Shown piece after piece: positions 53,133 to 62,044 of a stretch of 64,000 nt of DNA (the first letter of the stretch is position 1; the number at the start of each line of letters is the position of its first letter). Origin of the DNA: an uncultured Alphaproteobacteria bacterium. Its GTDB lineage: Bacteria > Pseudomonadota > Alphaproteobacteria > RF32 > CAG-239. The stretch is taken from NCBI GenBank assembly GCA_934248075.1, contig CAKQKH010000004.1:30286-94285 (forward strand). Reading direction: 5' to 3'. Made by a program: the position numbers and the translations under genes. The notes below the pieces were generated by a model. It ran no database searches, had not been told where the DNA came from, and was given only the letters and a program-made list of their open reading frames with translations.

Positions 53133-54134
53133 ATGGCTAATCTCGATTTCAATGATATTTTAACCTCCACCATTGCCAGCCGCACCGGTAAAATGGCGGA
53201 CAACATGAGCAACAACAACGCGCTGTTGAGCCGGCTTAAAAGCAAAGGCAAAATTCGTCCGGTCAGCGGCGGCTCCAAAATTATTGAGGAGCTTGAATAC
53301 GGCGAGGGCGATATGACATGGTATTCCGGCTATGACACCATATCCTACACCCCAAAACAGCTGTTCAGCGCCGCGGAATACAGTCTCAAACTTTGCGCGG
53401 TTCCGGTGGCAATCTCCGGCGAGGATATGCTCAAAAACTCAGGCCGCGAGCGAATTATAGATTTGTTTGAAAAACGGGTTGAAAACGCGGTCAAAACCAT
53501 GTGCAACAAAATGTCGGCCGCAGTTTACGGCGACGGAACCGGTTCTTCCGGCAAAGAAATCGGCGGCCTCAAGCTGCTGGTGGCAGACAATCCGAGCACC
53601 GGCACGGTCGGCGGCATTAACCGCGCCACTACCGGCAACGAGTTTTGGCGCAACAAAGCCACTCAGATGACCGAGGCTCTGAGCGCCGCCAATATTCAGT
53701 CGGCCATGGACAAGATGTATATGTCTTTGTGCCGCGGCACCGATAAACCGGATCTGATTATCTGCGGCAATGACTTGTATGGTGTTTATGAGGCGACCCT
53801 GATGCCGCAGCAGCGTTTTACCGACAATAAAATGGCCGATGCCGGTTTTACAACTTTGCGTTTTAAGGGCGCGGATTTGGTTTGTGACGGCGGTCAGGGC
53901 GGGCATTGTCCTGATGATAAAATTTATTTCCTCAATACCGATTATTTATATCTGCGTCCGCACAAAGACCGCGATATGAAAGTTATCGGCGGCGAGCGGA
54001 TGTCGGTTAATCAGGACGCGCTTTACAAGATCATCGGCTGGGCCGGTAATCTGACCATGTCCAATGCCGCGTTGCAGGGCGTTTTGCTAAACAAAGCCGC
54101 TGGCTCTGAGATAGCATCAAACACTGAAAACTAG
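53133..54134 (+). CDS. major capsid protein
   Basis: About 333 residues from the ATG at 53133, with GAAAGGAAAA upstream (a GTG two codons earlier is possible). It has the look of HK97-fold capsid proteins of podoviruses: an N-terminal helical arm (SRTGKMADNMSNNNALLSRL), then E-loop and A-domain (VPVAISGEDMLKNSGRERI; PDLIICGNDLYGVYEATL). Position after the scaffold-like gene and before two hairpins agrees. It is probably the most strongly made protein of the cluster. Confidence 0.85.
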   Translation: MANLDFNDILTSTIASRTGKMADNMSNNNALLSRLKSKGKIRPVSGGSKIIEELEYGEGDMTWYSGYDTISYTPKQLFSAAEYSLKLCAVPVAISGEDMLKNSGRERIIDLFEKRVENAVKTMCNKMSAAVYGDGTGSSGKEIGGLKLLVADNPSTGTVGGINRATTGNEFWRNKATQMTEALSAANIQSAMDKMYMSLCRGTDKPDLIICGNDLYGVYEATLMPQQRFTDNKMADAGFTTLRFKGADLVCDGGQGGHCPDDKIYFLNTDYLYLRPHKDRDMKVIGGERMSVNQDALYKIIGWAGNLTMSNAALQGVLLNKAAGSEIASNTEN

Positions 54135-54148
54135 GCGATTTAGCAAAT

Positions 54149-54189
54149 TCCGCATGGTTTTCTTTCTTAATGCAAGAAAGCCATGCGGA
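54149..54189. repeat. long hairpin after the capsid gene
   Basis: Arms TCCGCATGG and CCATGCGGA with inner arms TTTCTT/AAGAAA. No T-run, so probably an mRNA-stabilising or processing hairpin that protects the capsid transcript. Confidence 0.6.
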
Positions 54190-54213
54190 CATTTATCAGC
54201 ATTTTTTAACCAT

Positions 54214-54240
54214 AAGCTCTCATCTCGGGAGCTTTTTTTT
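54214..54240 (+). terminator. terminator after the capsid gene
   Basis: Arms AAGCTC and GAGCTT with a 9-base loop, followed by T residues. Likely gives partial termination before the tail genes. Confidence 0.75.
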
Positions 54241-54256
54241 ATGAAAGGAACATCAG

Positions 54257-54814
54257 ATGGATATGGATTTTTCCATGTTTGCCAATATGGCCGCGGAACG
54301 CCACTCAGAAGACAATGTCTGCGCCAGATTCTATGACCGCAGCGTCAAAACCGGCCAAATTGACAAGCACGGTTTTCCGGTCTTTGCCAATGTTTGCTTT
54401 TGCGAAATTCGGATCAAAGATAACAACACCGAGGTTTTTGATCAGCCCGCCGACGCCGATAAAATCAGGCGTTTCCCGTGTGAATACGCGCGCTATCTGC
54501 AAGCCAAGCAACAGCAGCCCGAAGGCACGCCCTTAGAGCAGTTTGCTTTTTTGAGTCTGGCAGAAGTTGACGCGCTCAAAAGCCGCGGAATTTTCACTGT
54601 TGAGACTTTAGCCGCTTTGGCGCCGCAAAAAGCCGCCGATTTGGGCATCAGCCGCGAGCGAGATCTGGCGGTGCGGTTTGTGGAGCGCGCGCAAAACAAC
54701 AAACCGCTGCAAGAGTGGCAACAGACAGAGGAAAAATATTTGGCGCGAATAAAAAGTTTGGAAACCGAGCTTAATAATCTGCGCGGACAACTAAGAAAAG
54801 GATACCGCCGATGA
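54257..54814 (+). CDS. prophage head/neck protein, unknown (185 aa)
   Basis: A 185-residue protein with an N-terminal mixed region, a helical middle containing a helix-hairpin-helix-like stretch (LAALAPQKAADLGIS) and a coiled-coil end (KYLARIKSLETELNNLRGQL). GAAAGGAAC precedes the ATG; ATG two codons later is also possible. Between capsid and tail-adaptor genes, so a head-completion or neck role is likely but unproven. It overlaps the next gene by 4 bases. Confidence 0.6.
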   Translation: MDMDFSMFANMAAERHSEDNVCARFYDRSVKTGQIDKHGFPVFANVCFCEIRIKDNNTEVFDQPADADKIRRFPCEYARYLQAKQQQPEGTPLEQFAFLSLAEVDALKSRGIFTVETLAALAPQKAADLGISRERDLAVRFVERAQNNKPLQEWQQTEEKYLARIKSLETELNNLRGQLRKGYRR

Positions 54815-55518
54815 ATAACATGTTATATATTTGTCAGGAGGCCGCCAGTTTGGTCGCCACCCAAAAGCCCGAGGATTTGTTTAACTCCGACAGCCAGCAG
54901 GAGGCAATATTTTTGAGCGTGGCCAAAGACACTTTGGACAGTCTGCTGCGCTACGGAGATTGGCAGGAGTTGACCAAAGACGGCGAGATACGCACCATCG
55001 CCGGCAAAAGCCGCTATCTGTTGGCGGATTATTGTCCGGATTTTTATTGCCTGATTAATAATACCGTATATATCAAAGACCATTCCGAGCGGGTTGTCGG
55101 TTCAATCTCGCCTGAGCAGTGGATGCGGGAAAAATGTTTTAATCTGCCTTCGTTGGGGCTGAAGTTTAAGATTCAAAACGGAATGTTCCGTTTTTTGACT
55201 CCGCCGCCGTCGGGTTTGAAAATTGCTTTTCAATATCGATCCTCGGCCATTGTTTTTGATAGTTTCGGCGAGGAGAAATCAGCGCTTACCGCCAACAGCG
55301 ACATTCCGATTTTTGATGAATATTTGGTCAAAAAAGGCATTGTCTGGCGCTGGTATCGCCGCAACGGAATGCCCTATGAGGAAGAGTACAATGAATACGA
55401 GCGCGAGGTCAAAAATCGTTTTGCCTCGGGTTTGGCCGCCAAAGATATCGCGCTTGGCGAGCCGATATGGGAAACCGCGCCTATGGGAGTGATTATCAAT
55501 GCAACAACGAATTGTTAA
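54811..55518 (+). CDS. tail adaptor protein (gp4/gp11-like)
   Basis: A 235-residue protein. It is mainly helical with a beta-hairpin (GEIRTIAGKSRYLLADYCPDF split), as in the ring-shaped adaptor proteins between portal and tail of short-tailed phages (T7 gp11, P22 gp4). The assignment rests on position, size and the pattern 'adaptor then nozzle'. It overlaps the next gene by 20 bases. Confidence 0.7.
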   Translation: MNNMLYICQEAASLVATQKPEDLFNSDSQQEAIFLSVAKDTLDSLLRYGDWQELTKDGEIRTIAGKSRYLLADYCPDFYCLINNTVYIKDHSERVVGSISPEQWMREKCFNLPSLGLKFKIQNGMFRFLTPPPSGLKIAFQYRSSAIVFDSFGEEKSALTANSDIPIFDEYLVKKGIVWRWYRRNGMPYEEEYNEYEREVKNRFASGLAAKDIALGEPIWETAPMGVIINATTNC

Positions 55519-57049
55519 CCGCGGCAATACCTCCGCCAACTACACTTTGCCGGCGCCAATCGGCGGGCTGAACGCGCGCGACAGTCTTGACACCATGGCC
55601 GAAACCGACGCTATTGTGATGGACAATTATCTGCCCTCCGAGACCAAAATTTGTCTGCGCAAAGGCTATATCCTCTATGCCGGTTTGGGTGCGGCGGTTC
55701 GCACTCTGCTGGAATACAAAAAACCGGCGGCCGAGCGTTTTTTTGCTTGCGGCGGCGGTAAAATTTGGAGCATCGGCAGCAAAGGCCGCATTACCAAAAT
55801 TGCCGAGGGCTATACCGGCAACGATTGGCAATATTGTCAGTTTAAGGACAGGTTGATTGTGGTCAATGGCGCTGATTTGCCGCAGACTTTTTATGTCGAT
55901 GCCGAAGGCGATCACTGGCAGAACGCCGAATTTTCCGGCACCGGACTAATGCCGCAAAAGCTGGTTAATGTCGCAGTGTGCAAACAGCGGCTGTTTTTTG
56001 TGGAAAAAGGCAGCCTCAATATTTGGTACGCCGCCGAGGTTGGCAATGTTCAGGGCGCGCTGGTCAAGTTTGACTTATCAACTGTTTTTCGGCGCGGCGG
56101 CGAGCTTTTGGCGGTTGCGGCCTGGACGCAGGACGCCGGCAGCGGCATGGATGACCTGACCGTGTTTATCACCTCAGAAGGCGAGGTGGCGGTTTATAGC
56201 GGCAATGATCCTGATAATGCCGCTGATTGGGCTTTGCGCGGGGTATATCAGATGAGCCGGCCGCTGGGTTATCGTTGCGTGATACCGTATCAAGGCGATA
56301 TCGTGGTGATTTCCGAAGACGGCTATGTTCCGCTGTCTAAGGCGCTGGCTCTGGACAAGGCCAATGCCTCGCAAGCGGCTTTTTCTGACAAAATTCGCGG
56401 TTTGGTGCTGGAGCGCACTCGCTCCGGAGCGCGCAAATTTGGCTGGCAGGCCGTCATTTACAGTCGCGGCGGCTATGCTTTGTTTAATGTTCCGGTGGCG
56501 CAGCAGTTTGAGCAGCATGTGGTCAATGTCGGCACCGGAGCCTGGTGTCGTTTTACCAATATTCGTTCTTTTTGTTGGGGAATGTTTGGCGGCCGCCTTT
56601 ATTTCGGCTCTGATGACGGCGTGTTTTTGTTTGATGAAGGCTACGCTGACAACGGCACCCATATTTGCGGACATATTGAGCAGGCTTTCAGCAACTTGGG
56701 CAGTCCCAATCTCAAACGAGTGCAGTTGATAAATCCGCGCACCAAATCGTCGGCCAAATTTGCGCTGGTGGTTTATACCAACATGGATTTTGCCGCCCAA
56801 ACCAAGGCTTATGCCGAAAACATCGGCAATGGCGGCATCACCAAATGGAATCAGGCTCTCTGGAGTACGCTTGCCAATCCGATTGGCGCCAAATGGGCGA
56901 CCCTCAAGGGCAAAATCCGCTCGCAGTGGATTGGCAATTCGGCTACCGGATTTAAGGCCGGCGTGGTTTTCAAAACCAAGACCCGCGGCAATTTAATTGA
57001 ATGGTATGATACGGGGTTCAGATATGAGCAAGGCAACGGCATTTTGTAA
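55499..57049 (+). CDS. tail nozzle/hub protein (T7 gp12/P22 gp10-like)
   Basis: A 516-residue beta-rich protein. Repeated strands ending in aromatic or Gly residues (GGGKIWSIGSKGRITKIAEGYTG and similar) suggest a beta-propeller, as in the nozzle of podovirus tails. It follows the adaptor gene, as in T7- and P22-like phages. The start MQQRIVNRGNTSANYTLPA is Ser/Thr/Asn-rich. No signal peptide. Confidence 0.75.
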   Translation: MQQRIVNRGNTSANYTLPAPIGGLNARDSLDTMAETDAIVMDNYLPSETKICLRKGYILYAGLGAAVRTLLEYKKPAAERFFACGGGKIWSIGSKGRITKIAEGYTGNDWQYCQFKDRLIVVNGADLPQTFYVDAEGDHWQNAEFSGTGLMPQKLVNVAVCKQRLFFVEKGSLNIWYAAEVGNVQGALVKFDLSTVFRRGGELLAVAAWTQDAGSGMDDLTVFITSEGEVAVYSGNDPDNAADWALRGVYQMSRPLGYRCVIPYQGDIVVISEDGYVPLSKALALDKANASQAAFSDKIRGLVLERTRSGARKFGWQAVIYSRGGYALFNVPVAQQFEQHVVNVGTGAWCRFTNIRSFCWGMFGGRLYFGSDDGVFLFDEGYADNGTHICGHIEQAFSNLGSPNLKRVQLINPRTKSSAKFALVVYTNMDFAAQTKAYAENIGNGGITKWNQALWSTLANPIGAKWATLKGKIRSQWIGNSATGFKAGVVFKTKTRGNLIEWYDTGFRYEQGNGIL

Positions 57050-57455
57050 AATTATCGCTGATGAAAACGAGGTTATCACCAATTGGGTGTGCCGCGGGCT
57101 GAACATCGGCACAAATTGGCTGGGCGAGCATTTCACCGTCGGGTTCATGCGCGGCGGCCGGTTAATCGGCGGACTGATTTATCATGACTGCCGCCCTGGT
57201 CGCGATGTGTGGTGGACGCTTTATACCACCGACAAACATTGGTGCAGCAAAAAAGTGCTGCGCTTTATTTTTGCGCTGGCGTTTGATTTTTATCGCTGCC
57301 GCCGCATCAGCATGCTCGCCTCAATCCGCAACACGGCCTGTCTCAAACTGGCCTATCGCCTTGGTTTCAAGGCCGAGGGAGTGCTTAAGGAATTTCGTGA
57401 TGATGGTCAAGACGCCGTGATCATGGCATTATATAAATCTCAATCTAAAATTTAA
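57024..57455 (+). CDS. GNAT-family acetyltransferase, phage-encoded
   Basis: About 143 residues from the ATG at 57024 (nested in the end of the nozzle gene; an earlier codon at 56997 is less likely). It shows the GNAT core: a central strand, then RISMLASIRNTACLKLAYRLGFKAEGVLKE, the acetyl-CoA-binding and final beta region. Such genes are common in podovirus tail clusters; the substrate is unknown. It is followed 12 bases later by the S74-domain protein. Confidence 0.75.
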   Translation: MSKATAFCKIIADENEVITNWVCRGLNIGTNWLGEHFTVGFMRGGRLIGGLIYHDCRPGRDVWWTLYTTDKHWCSKKVLRFIFALAFDFYRCRRISMLASIRNTACLKLAYRLGFKAEGVLKEFRDDGQDAVIMALYKSQSKI

Positions 57456-57466
57456 GGAGAAAACAT

Positions 57467-58348
57467 ATGTCTAAAAGTATTGGCAAATTTATGGGCTACG
57501 GCAATGCCAAAACCGGTTATTTTGGCGCCGAACAAAACGCGCTAAATTATCTGAACAACTATAATACCACACAGGTGGACAACGCCTATAACAATATGGC
57601 GGCGTTGGGCAACCAAATGAGCGGGCAGCTCAGTCAGCGCCCCGGCTATGTTTATTCGGTTGACGGTTCGTCCGATGCCGCCAAGCGGACGGAAAATGCC
57701 GTTTATCAAAACGCCGCCGCTAAAATATCTTCGCAGTTTGACAACCGTCGCCGTCAGCTGGAAACCAGATTGCAAAATCAGGGTCTGAGTACGGACAGCG
57801 CCGCTTATCGCTCCGCCCTCAATGATTTGGAGCAACAGCAAAACAACGCTTATACCGAGGCGGCCTATCAGGCGATTAATCAGGGGCAAAATGCCTTCAC
57901 CACCAGCCTCAACAATCAAATATCCGCCGCCAATTTCCAAAATTCGGCGCAGAGTTTGCCGATTAATGAGATCTTGAGCCTGTTGTCCAAATCCAAAAGC
58001 GGCTATGATGTGGCTATGGACAAATACACCATTGCCAACAAAGGCGATGTTCGCAGCGCCCAAAACAGCGCCGATAACGCCAACTCGCGCAATCTGGCCG
58101 GCTGGAACGCTCTTGGCAATGGCGCTCTGGCGGCGTTGACCTTGTTTTCCGATGCCGATCTCAAGCAAAATATTGTCGAGGTCGGCCGCCTTTACAATGG
58201 TTTGCCGGTATATTTGTACACCTATCGCGGTGATGATACTCCGCGCATCGGTTTGTTGGCGCAAGAGGTGGCTGTGGTCAAACCCGAGGCGGTGGCGGTT
58301 GACGCCAACGGCTATCTCAAGGTGAATTACGCTTTAGCTTGTTGTTAA
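57467..58348 (+). CDS. prophage tail/ejection protein with C-terminal S74-like chaperone domain
   Basis: A 293-residue protein. Residues 20-210 are helical and rich in Gln, Asn and Ala, like DNA-ejection or internal virion proteins. The last ~70 residues (FSDADLKQNIVEVGRLYNGL, then PRIGLLAQEVAVVKPEAV) are the Peptidase_S74/intramolecular chaperone motif found at the end of many fibre and tail proteins, where it assists trimer formation. AAGGAGAAAAC is the ribosome binding site. The double role is inferred. Confidence 0.75.
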   Translation: MSKSIGKFMGYGNAKTGYFGAEQNALNYLNNYNTTQVDNAYNNMAALGNQMSGQLSQRPGYVYSVDGSSDAAKRTENAVYQNAAAKISSQFDNRRRQLETRLQNQGLSTDSAAYRSALNDLEQQQNNAYTEAAYQAINQGQNAFTTSLNNQISAANFQNSAQSLPINEILSLLSKSKSGYDVAMDKYTIANKGDVRSAQNSADNANSRNLAGWNALGNGALAALTLFSDADLKQNIVEVGRLYNGLPVYLYTYRGDDTPRIGLLAQEVAVVKPEAVAVDANGYLKVNYALACC

Positions 58349-58427
58349 AACACGCGATTATATTGACAGTTTGCGGTTGAGCTTGTATATTGGCACTATC
58401 TTTTAACCATTGGGAAGGAATACAATA

Positions 58428-58805
58428 ATGGCTGTGTTTTGGGGCGTGTTGTTGGGTACTCTGGCGGCAATGGGCGTGATTCGCGCGATTGTGCTGTATC
58501 TGCTCAAAAAGCTTGACAATCAAGATCATTGGGTTTGGGCAAACTTTGCCACGGTGGCTCTGCGCGGCGTTTTTGTCATTCCGCAGTTGTGGGGCAGCGC
58601 CTATTTTCTCATGGAATTAGGCATTGTTCTGGGCATATATCTGTTGGAGCAGGCGGTGTGGTTTTTGTATGACTACATACAGGAGCGCCGTCAGCAGCAG
58701 CCGGCCGGCTGGGGGCTGATTTTCGGCATTATCATCGGCGGTCTGTTGTGGATGTTTGCTCTCAAGCTTATAACATTTTATATCAGTCAGGCGGTTGGCG
58801 CTTAA
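58428..58805 (+). CDS. prophage membrane protein (125 aa)
   Basis: About 125 residues from the ATG at 58428, with GGAAGGA upstream. It has three or four hydrophobic helices and basic loops (DYIQERRQQQ). No family is clear. Its place before the lysis genes suggests a membrane-active or lysis-related function. It is followed by a terminator. Confidence 0.65.
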   Translation: MAVFWGVLLGTLAAMGVIRAIVLYLLKKLDNQDHWVWANFATVALRGVFVIPQLWGSAYFLMELGIVLGIYLLEQAVWFLYDYIQERRQQQPAGWGLIFGIIIGGLLWMFALKLITFYISQAVGA

Positions 58806-58830
58806 CTGAAAATCTTGTTTTTTATATTTT

Positions 58831-58863
58831 ATCGCCGGTTGGACAAGACCGGCGATTTTTTTT
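58831..58863 (+). terminator. terminator before the lysis genes
   Basis: Arms ATCGCCGGT and ACCGGCGAT with an 8-base loop, followed by seven or more T. Confidence 0.8.
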
Positions 58864-58874
58864 GCGAGGAAACA

Positions 58875-59009
58875 ATGCGTTTAAAATCTAAGTATCGCTA
58901 TTGGGGGTTGTTGTTGGCGCTTATGGTGCTGGCAATTACCTCAATAGTTTCGCCCGATACCGCGGAGAACGTGGCTCGGGCTTTTATTTTGCTCTTGGGG
59001 GCGTGGTGA
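58875..59009 (+). CDS. 44-residue membrane protein, holin-like candidate
   Basis: Short gene from the ATG at 58875 with GCGAGGAA just upstream. A basic start (MRLKSKYRYW) followed by one or two hydrophobic helices. It ends in TGATG shared with the next start, so it is coupled to the spanin genes. Holin by position only. Confidence 0.55.
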   Translation: MRLKSKYRYWGLLLALMVLAITSIVSPDTAENVARAFILLLGAW

Positions 59010-59212
59010 TGCCGCGTTTTTGCGTGCTGATTTTAACCATAGCTCTGTGCTTGACGAGCTACGCTCTCGGCCGGATTCACGCCCGAGCGGAAATTGCGCT
59101 TCAACAAACGGAGACCATACGCCATGTTCAGCGGCAGACTGCCAAAATTCATGCTCGTCCCAACGCTTCTAGGGATGCTTTGCTTGCCCTCATGCGAGAC
59201 GCCAAGCTCTGA
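59009..59212 (+). CDS. inner-membrane spanin subunit (Rz-like)
   Basis: A 67-residue protein with one N-terminal transmembrane helix (VLILTIALCLTSYALG) and a charged, helical periplasmic part, as in i-spanins. Overlaps the previous gene by one base (TGATG). A second gene starts inside it in another frame (59124), the classic Rz/Rz1 architecture. It is shorter than lambda Rz, so a compact variant. Confidence 0.7.
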   Translation: MPRFCVLILTIALCLTSYALGRIHARAEIALQQTETIRHVQRQTAKIHARPNASRDALLALMRDAKL

Positions 59213-59351
59213 TTTTTGCCCTCTCTATCCGCCGGCCGGCCCGTTGGTTGCCGCCGAGCTGGAACACGCCGCTTATCAGGACTATCCCCATACCTGGGAG
59301 TGGCTTGGGCGTATCAACAAACTGCGGCAGGAGCTGGAGCTTTGCCGCTGA
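59124..59351 (+). CDS. outer-membrane spanin lipoprotein (Rz1-like), embedded start
   Basis: 75 residues from the ATG at 59124, which lies inside the Rz-like gene in a different frame. It has a short basic start, hydrophobic helix and lipobox (LCLPSC), then a Pro-rich stretch (CPLYPPAGP) and a helical end. Spanins join inner and outer membranes and fuse them in the last step of lysis. An upstream start at 59094 would add ten residues before the signal. Confidence 0.75.
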   Translation: MFSGRLPKFMLVPTLLGMLCLPSCETPSSDFCPLYPPAGPLVAAELEHAAYQDYPHTWEWLGRINKLRQELELCR

Positions 59352-59381
59352 TTTTTTAACTTTATTCCAAGGAGAAATCAA

Positions 59382-60137
59382 ATGCCTTATGACAGTGAAG
59401 GAAATTTTACCCGTATTCACAATTGGGAAGATGATCGGGTTAATGATATTGAGATTGTGACCGATCATCATGATGCGGAAGACGATAATTTTGCCGAGGC
59501 TTTGAGCAGCTGTTTTTTGCGTGACGGTCGGGCGCCGATGCGCGGCGATGTAAATTGCGCCGGTTTTAAGGTCAAAAATCTGGCCGCCGGAACTTTGGCG
59601 TCTGATGCCGTAAACCGCGGTCAGCTGGACAAAAGCATCGCCGATTCTACTGCTGATCTGGCTCAAGGTCTGAACAGCTTGAGCTTTATTGGCGATATCA
59701 AGGCCTCTTTGCAAACCCAAAACCACGGCAACTGGCTGTTGTGCAATGGGCAGGCGGTCAGCCGCGGCGACTATGCGGCGTTGTTTGCGTTGCTTGGCAC
59801 CAAATTTGGCGGCGGCGACGGCGTAACTACTTTTAACATACCTGATTATCAGGGCAAATTTTTACGCGGTTTGGGCGGAGATTCGGCCGCCGATATGCAA
59901 ACCACTCAGGCTGAGGGGTTGCCGGATCATGAGCATAGTTACACCGCTCAATCTCGTCATGGCCGCAGTGGCGCCGGTCCAACCGGAGCCTGGTGGTCAG
60001 ACGGCGACGTAACCTATGGCAATCCCACCGGAACCGTAACCAAAGCTTCGGCGTCTAATCCGATTTACGGCGCCTCAAACCATGTAACCCCGATTAATCA
60101 AGCGGTTAATTTCTTCATCAAAGCCAGGGAGGAATAA
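59382..60137 (+). CDS. tail fibre protein with phage tail-collar domain
   Basis: A 251-residue fibre. Residues 45-95 are a short linker region with the D-x-VN-RGQLD motif typical of fibre shafts, and 105-160 match the Collar domain (GNWLLCNGQAVSRGDYAALF, then FNIPDYQGKFLRG). The C-terminus is Gly/Ser/His-rich with metal-binding-like DHEHSY. Likely host recognition. AAGGAGAAATC precedes the ATG. Confidence 0.85.
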   Translation: MPYDSEGNFTRIHNWEDDRVNDIEIVTDHHDAEDDNFAEALSSCFLRDGRAPMRGDVNCAGFKVKNLAAGTLASDAVNRGQLDKSIADSTADLAQGLNSLSFIGDIKASLQTQNHGNWLLCNGQAVSRGDYAALFALLGTKFGGGDGVTTFNIPDYQGKFLRGLGGDSAADMQTTQAEGLPDHEHSYTAQSRHGRSGAGPTGAWWSDGDVTYGNPTGTVTKASASNPIYGASNHVTPINQAVNFFIKAREE

Positions 60138-60488
60138 ATGAGCGGTAAAATGACATCTAAAGGCATCACTATTCGCCGCGGCGACAGTTTCACCATTATC
60201 ATGCGTTTTCATGCCGAGAGCGGAGATTTTGACATCAGCAACGCCGCGATAAAAATGGCGGTGCGCGACGCTGATGATAATCTGCTGTTGGATAAAGCGG
60301 GCATTATTTCCGACGCGGCGCGCGGTTTGGCCGCAATCGAACTCACGCCGCAGGACACCGCCATTGCCGTGGGTAGCTACAAGACCGATATTCAGATAAC
60401 TTTTGCCAACGGTCAGGTGCATACCATTTATCCGTCTGAAGTTGGCGCGGTGGCTTATTTTAACATTACCGAGGAGATAACCCGATGA
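60138..60488 (+). CDS. prophage fibre-associated beta-sandwich protein (116 aa)
   Basis: A 116-residue beta-rich protein (ITIRRGDSFTIIMRFHA; AAIELTPQDTAIAVGSYKTD) that resembles the immunoglobulin-like N-terminal domain of BppU-type baseplate proteins. It starts right after the stop of the collar fibre gene and overlaps the next fibre gene by 4 bases. Probably an adaptor of the fibre or baseplate. Confidence 0.6.
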   Translation: MSGKMTSKGITIRRGDSFTIIMRFHAESGDFDISNAAIKMAVRDADDNLLLDKAGIISDAARGLAAIELTPQDTAIAVGSYKTDIQITFANGQVHTIYPSEVGAVAYFNITEEITR

Positions 60489-61411
60489 TAACCGAGCAGC
60501 AAGATATAGCAATAATCGGCGCAGATCGCCCGCAGGAGCTGGATATTTGGTGGCAGGAGGCGGTGGTGGTTGATGTTGCCGCCACGCTCACATATGTCAA
60601 ATCCGGCGAAGCGGAAATCAACGCTTATGTCGAAACTCAGGCCAAGCCGGAAATCAGGCGGTTTATCCAGACTTATGCCGAGCCTATTGTTGATAAGGTG
60701 GTGAGCGAAAATTCCGCCGCCATTATTGACGCTTATGTAAATGGCACTGCCAAACCGGAGCTGGCGGATTATGTTTCTTCGGTGATTGAGCCGAATATCA
60801 GTTCATTTGCCGCCGCCGAGATGCAGGATTATAAAGATGCTGCCGCAACTTCGGCCGCAACGGCGCAAACTAACGCCGCGTCCGCCAATTCATCGGCGAC
60901 CTCCGCGGCAAATTCGGCTTCATCGGCAACCACCGCCGCCGCCACCGCTTCCGCTCAGGCCGAAGCCGCCGCCAATTCGGCCAATGTGGCTCAGTCATCG
61001 GCCAACGCGGCCGCCAGCTCGGCTCAGGCTACCGCGGCGCTAATTCCTTCTCCCGCCGGACAAGTCGGCAGATTTTTGCAGTCCGACGGCTCCGGCACCG
61101 CGTGGACAGACATCGGAATCAGGGTTGTCAGCACCTATGTCAACGGCACGGATTGGTACCGGATTTGGTCGGACGGTTGGATTGAGCAGGGCGGCAGGGT
61201 AATCGCTACGGACCGCACCACTGTTGTCAATGTTCTTCGTCCTTTTTCCAACACCAACTTTTGGTGTTTGTGCAACTATCAGTCCAACACCGCCGATACC
61301 GGCGCGGCTCGCACCAACTATGTTTTGGCCGAACCTTTAAACAACACGCAAATTATCTGCGGGTCATACAACAGTTCCGGCAAAGTTCGCTGGTATGCCT
61401 GCGGCTATTAG
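60485..61411 (+). CDS. tail fibre protein with Ala/Ser-rich shaft
   Basis: A 308-residue fibre. The N-terminal ~110 residues probably attach to the baseplate; 115-190 is a long Ala/Ser/Thr/Asn-rich helical shaft (low complexity, short repeating units such as SANSA); the C-terminal ~100 residues form a beta-rich tip (TDWYRIWSDGWIEQGGRVI) similar to receptor-binding tips. Fast-evolving part expected. Confidence 0.8.
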   Translation: MITEQQDIAIIGADRPQELDIWWQEAVVVDVAATLTYVKSGEAEINAYVETQAKPEIRRFIQTYAEPIVDKVVSENSAAIIDAYVNGTAKPELADYVSSVIEPNISSFAAAEMQDYKDAAATSAATAQTNAASANSSATSAANSASSATTAAATASAQAEAAANSANVAQSSANAAASSAQATAALIPSPAGQVGRFLQSDGSGTAWTDIGIRVVSTYVNGTDWYRIWSDGWIEQGGRVIATDRTTVVNVLRPFSNTNFWCLCNYQSNTADTGAARTNYVLAEPLNNTQIICGSYNSSGKVRWYACGY

Positions 61412-61422
61412 GAGATTTTGTC

Positions 61423-61734
61423 ATGCAACTAAACAAACCTTATTCAGATAAGCAATACGCCGAACTGGCGATTTATTGCAATAATCACAACTGCCACATT
61501 GAAGATCGCGGCGTCTTTTTGGCAGCGGCGCCAAATCCGCAACCGACCCTAACCGAGCGTAACGAAAATATCCGCCAAACCCGCCAGCGGCTGTATGCGG
61601 CTCAGGCCGATTGTCTTAAATATGATTATGAAGAGGCTTTGGCGCGAGGTTTGCCCACGGCGCCGGAGCTGAAATCCATATGGCTCAGCCAAAAGGACGC
61701 CATTCGCGCCGCCAATCCTTATTTGACGGAATAA
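61423..61734 (+). CDS. probable tail fibre assembly/unknown protein (103 aa)
   Basis: About 103 residues from the ATG at 61423, with TAGGAGATTTTG upstream. The middle (RNENIRQTRQRLYAAQADCLKYDYEEALARG) is a helical hairpin, as in short fibre-associated chaperones. Directly follows the fibre gene. A fibre-assembly role is inferred. Confidence 0.65.
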   Translation: MQLNKPYSDKQYAELAIYCNNHNCHIEDRGVFLAAAPNPQPTLTERNENIRQTRQRLYAAQADCLKYDYEEALARGLPTAPELKSIWLSQKDAIRAANPYLTE

Positions 61735-61760
61735 CATTGACCGCGCGGGAGATTTTAATC

Positions 61761-61784
61761 GGGAGCTGAGGCTCCCTTTTTTTA
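61761..61784 (+). terminator. terminator after the fibre genes
   Basis: GGGAGC-TGAG-GCTCCC followed by seven T. Confidence 0.85.
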
Positions 61785-61798
61785 TAAGGAATTTCAAT

Positions 61799-62044
61799 AT
61801 GGACTGGGGATTATTAACCGGAGTTGCCGCCATTTGCGGAGTGATTGCCAATTTCATTCGCATCGGCCGCTGGCAGGGCAACATTGAAACCAGAGTGGAT
61901 AAAATGGAAAAGACTTTTGAAAAACAGGATACCAGACTGGAGAAATTGACTGTGTCAATCACCGAGCAGAATCGAATTTTAACCGAGATAAAAGTCAAAC
62001 TTGATTTGTTGTTTGACAAGAAAGGACGTAAGAAAAATGCTTGA
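61799..62044 (+). CDS. holin-like/XhlA-type membrane protein (81 aa)
   Basis: An 81-residue protein with one hydrophobic N-terminal helix (LLTGVAAICGVIANFI) and a coiled-coil tail (VDKMEKTFEKQDTRLEKLT). This is the pattern of XhlA-like lysis proteins. It overlaps the start of the lysozyme gene by 8 bases. AAGGAATTTC is the ribosome binding site. Confidence 0.7.
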   Translation: MDWGLLTGVAAICGVIANFIRIGRWQGNIETRVDKMEKTFEKQDTRLEKLTVSITEQNRILTEIKVKLDLLFDKKGRKKNA

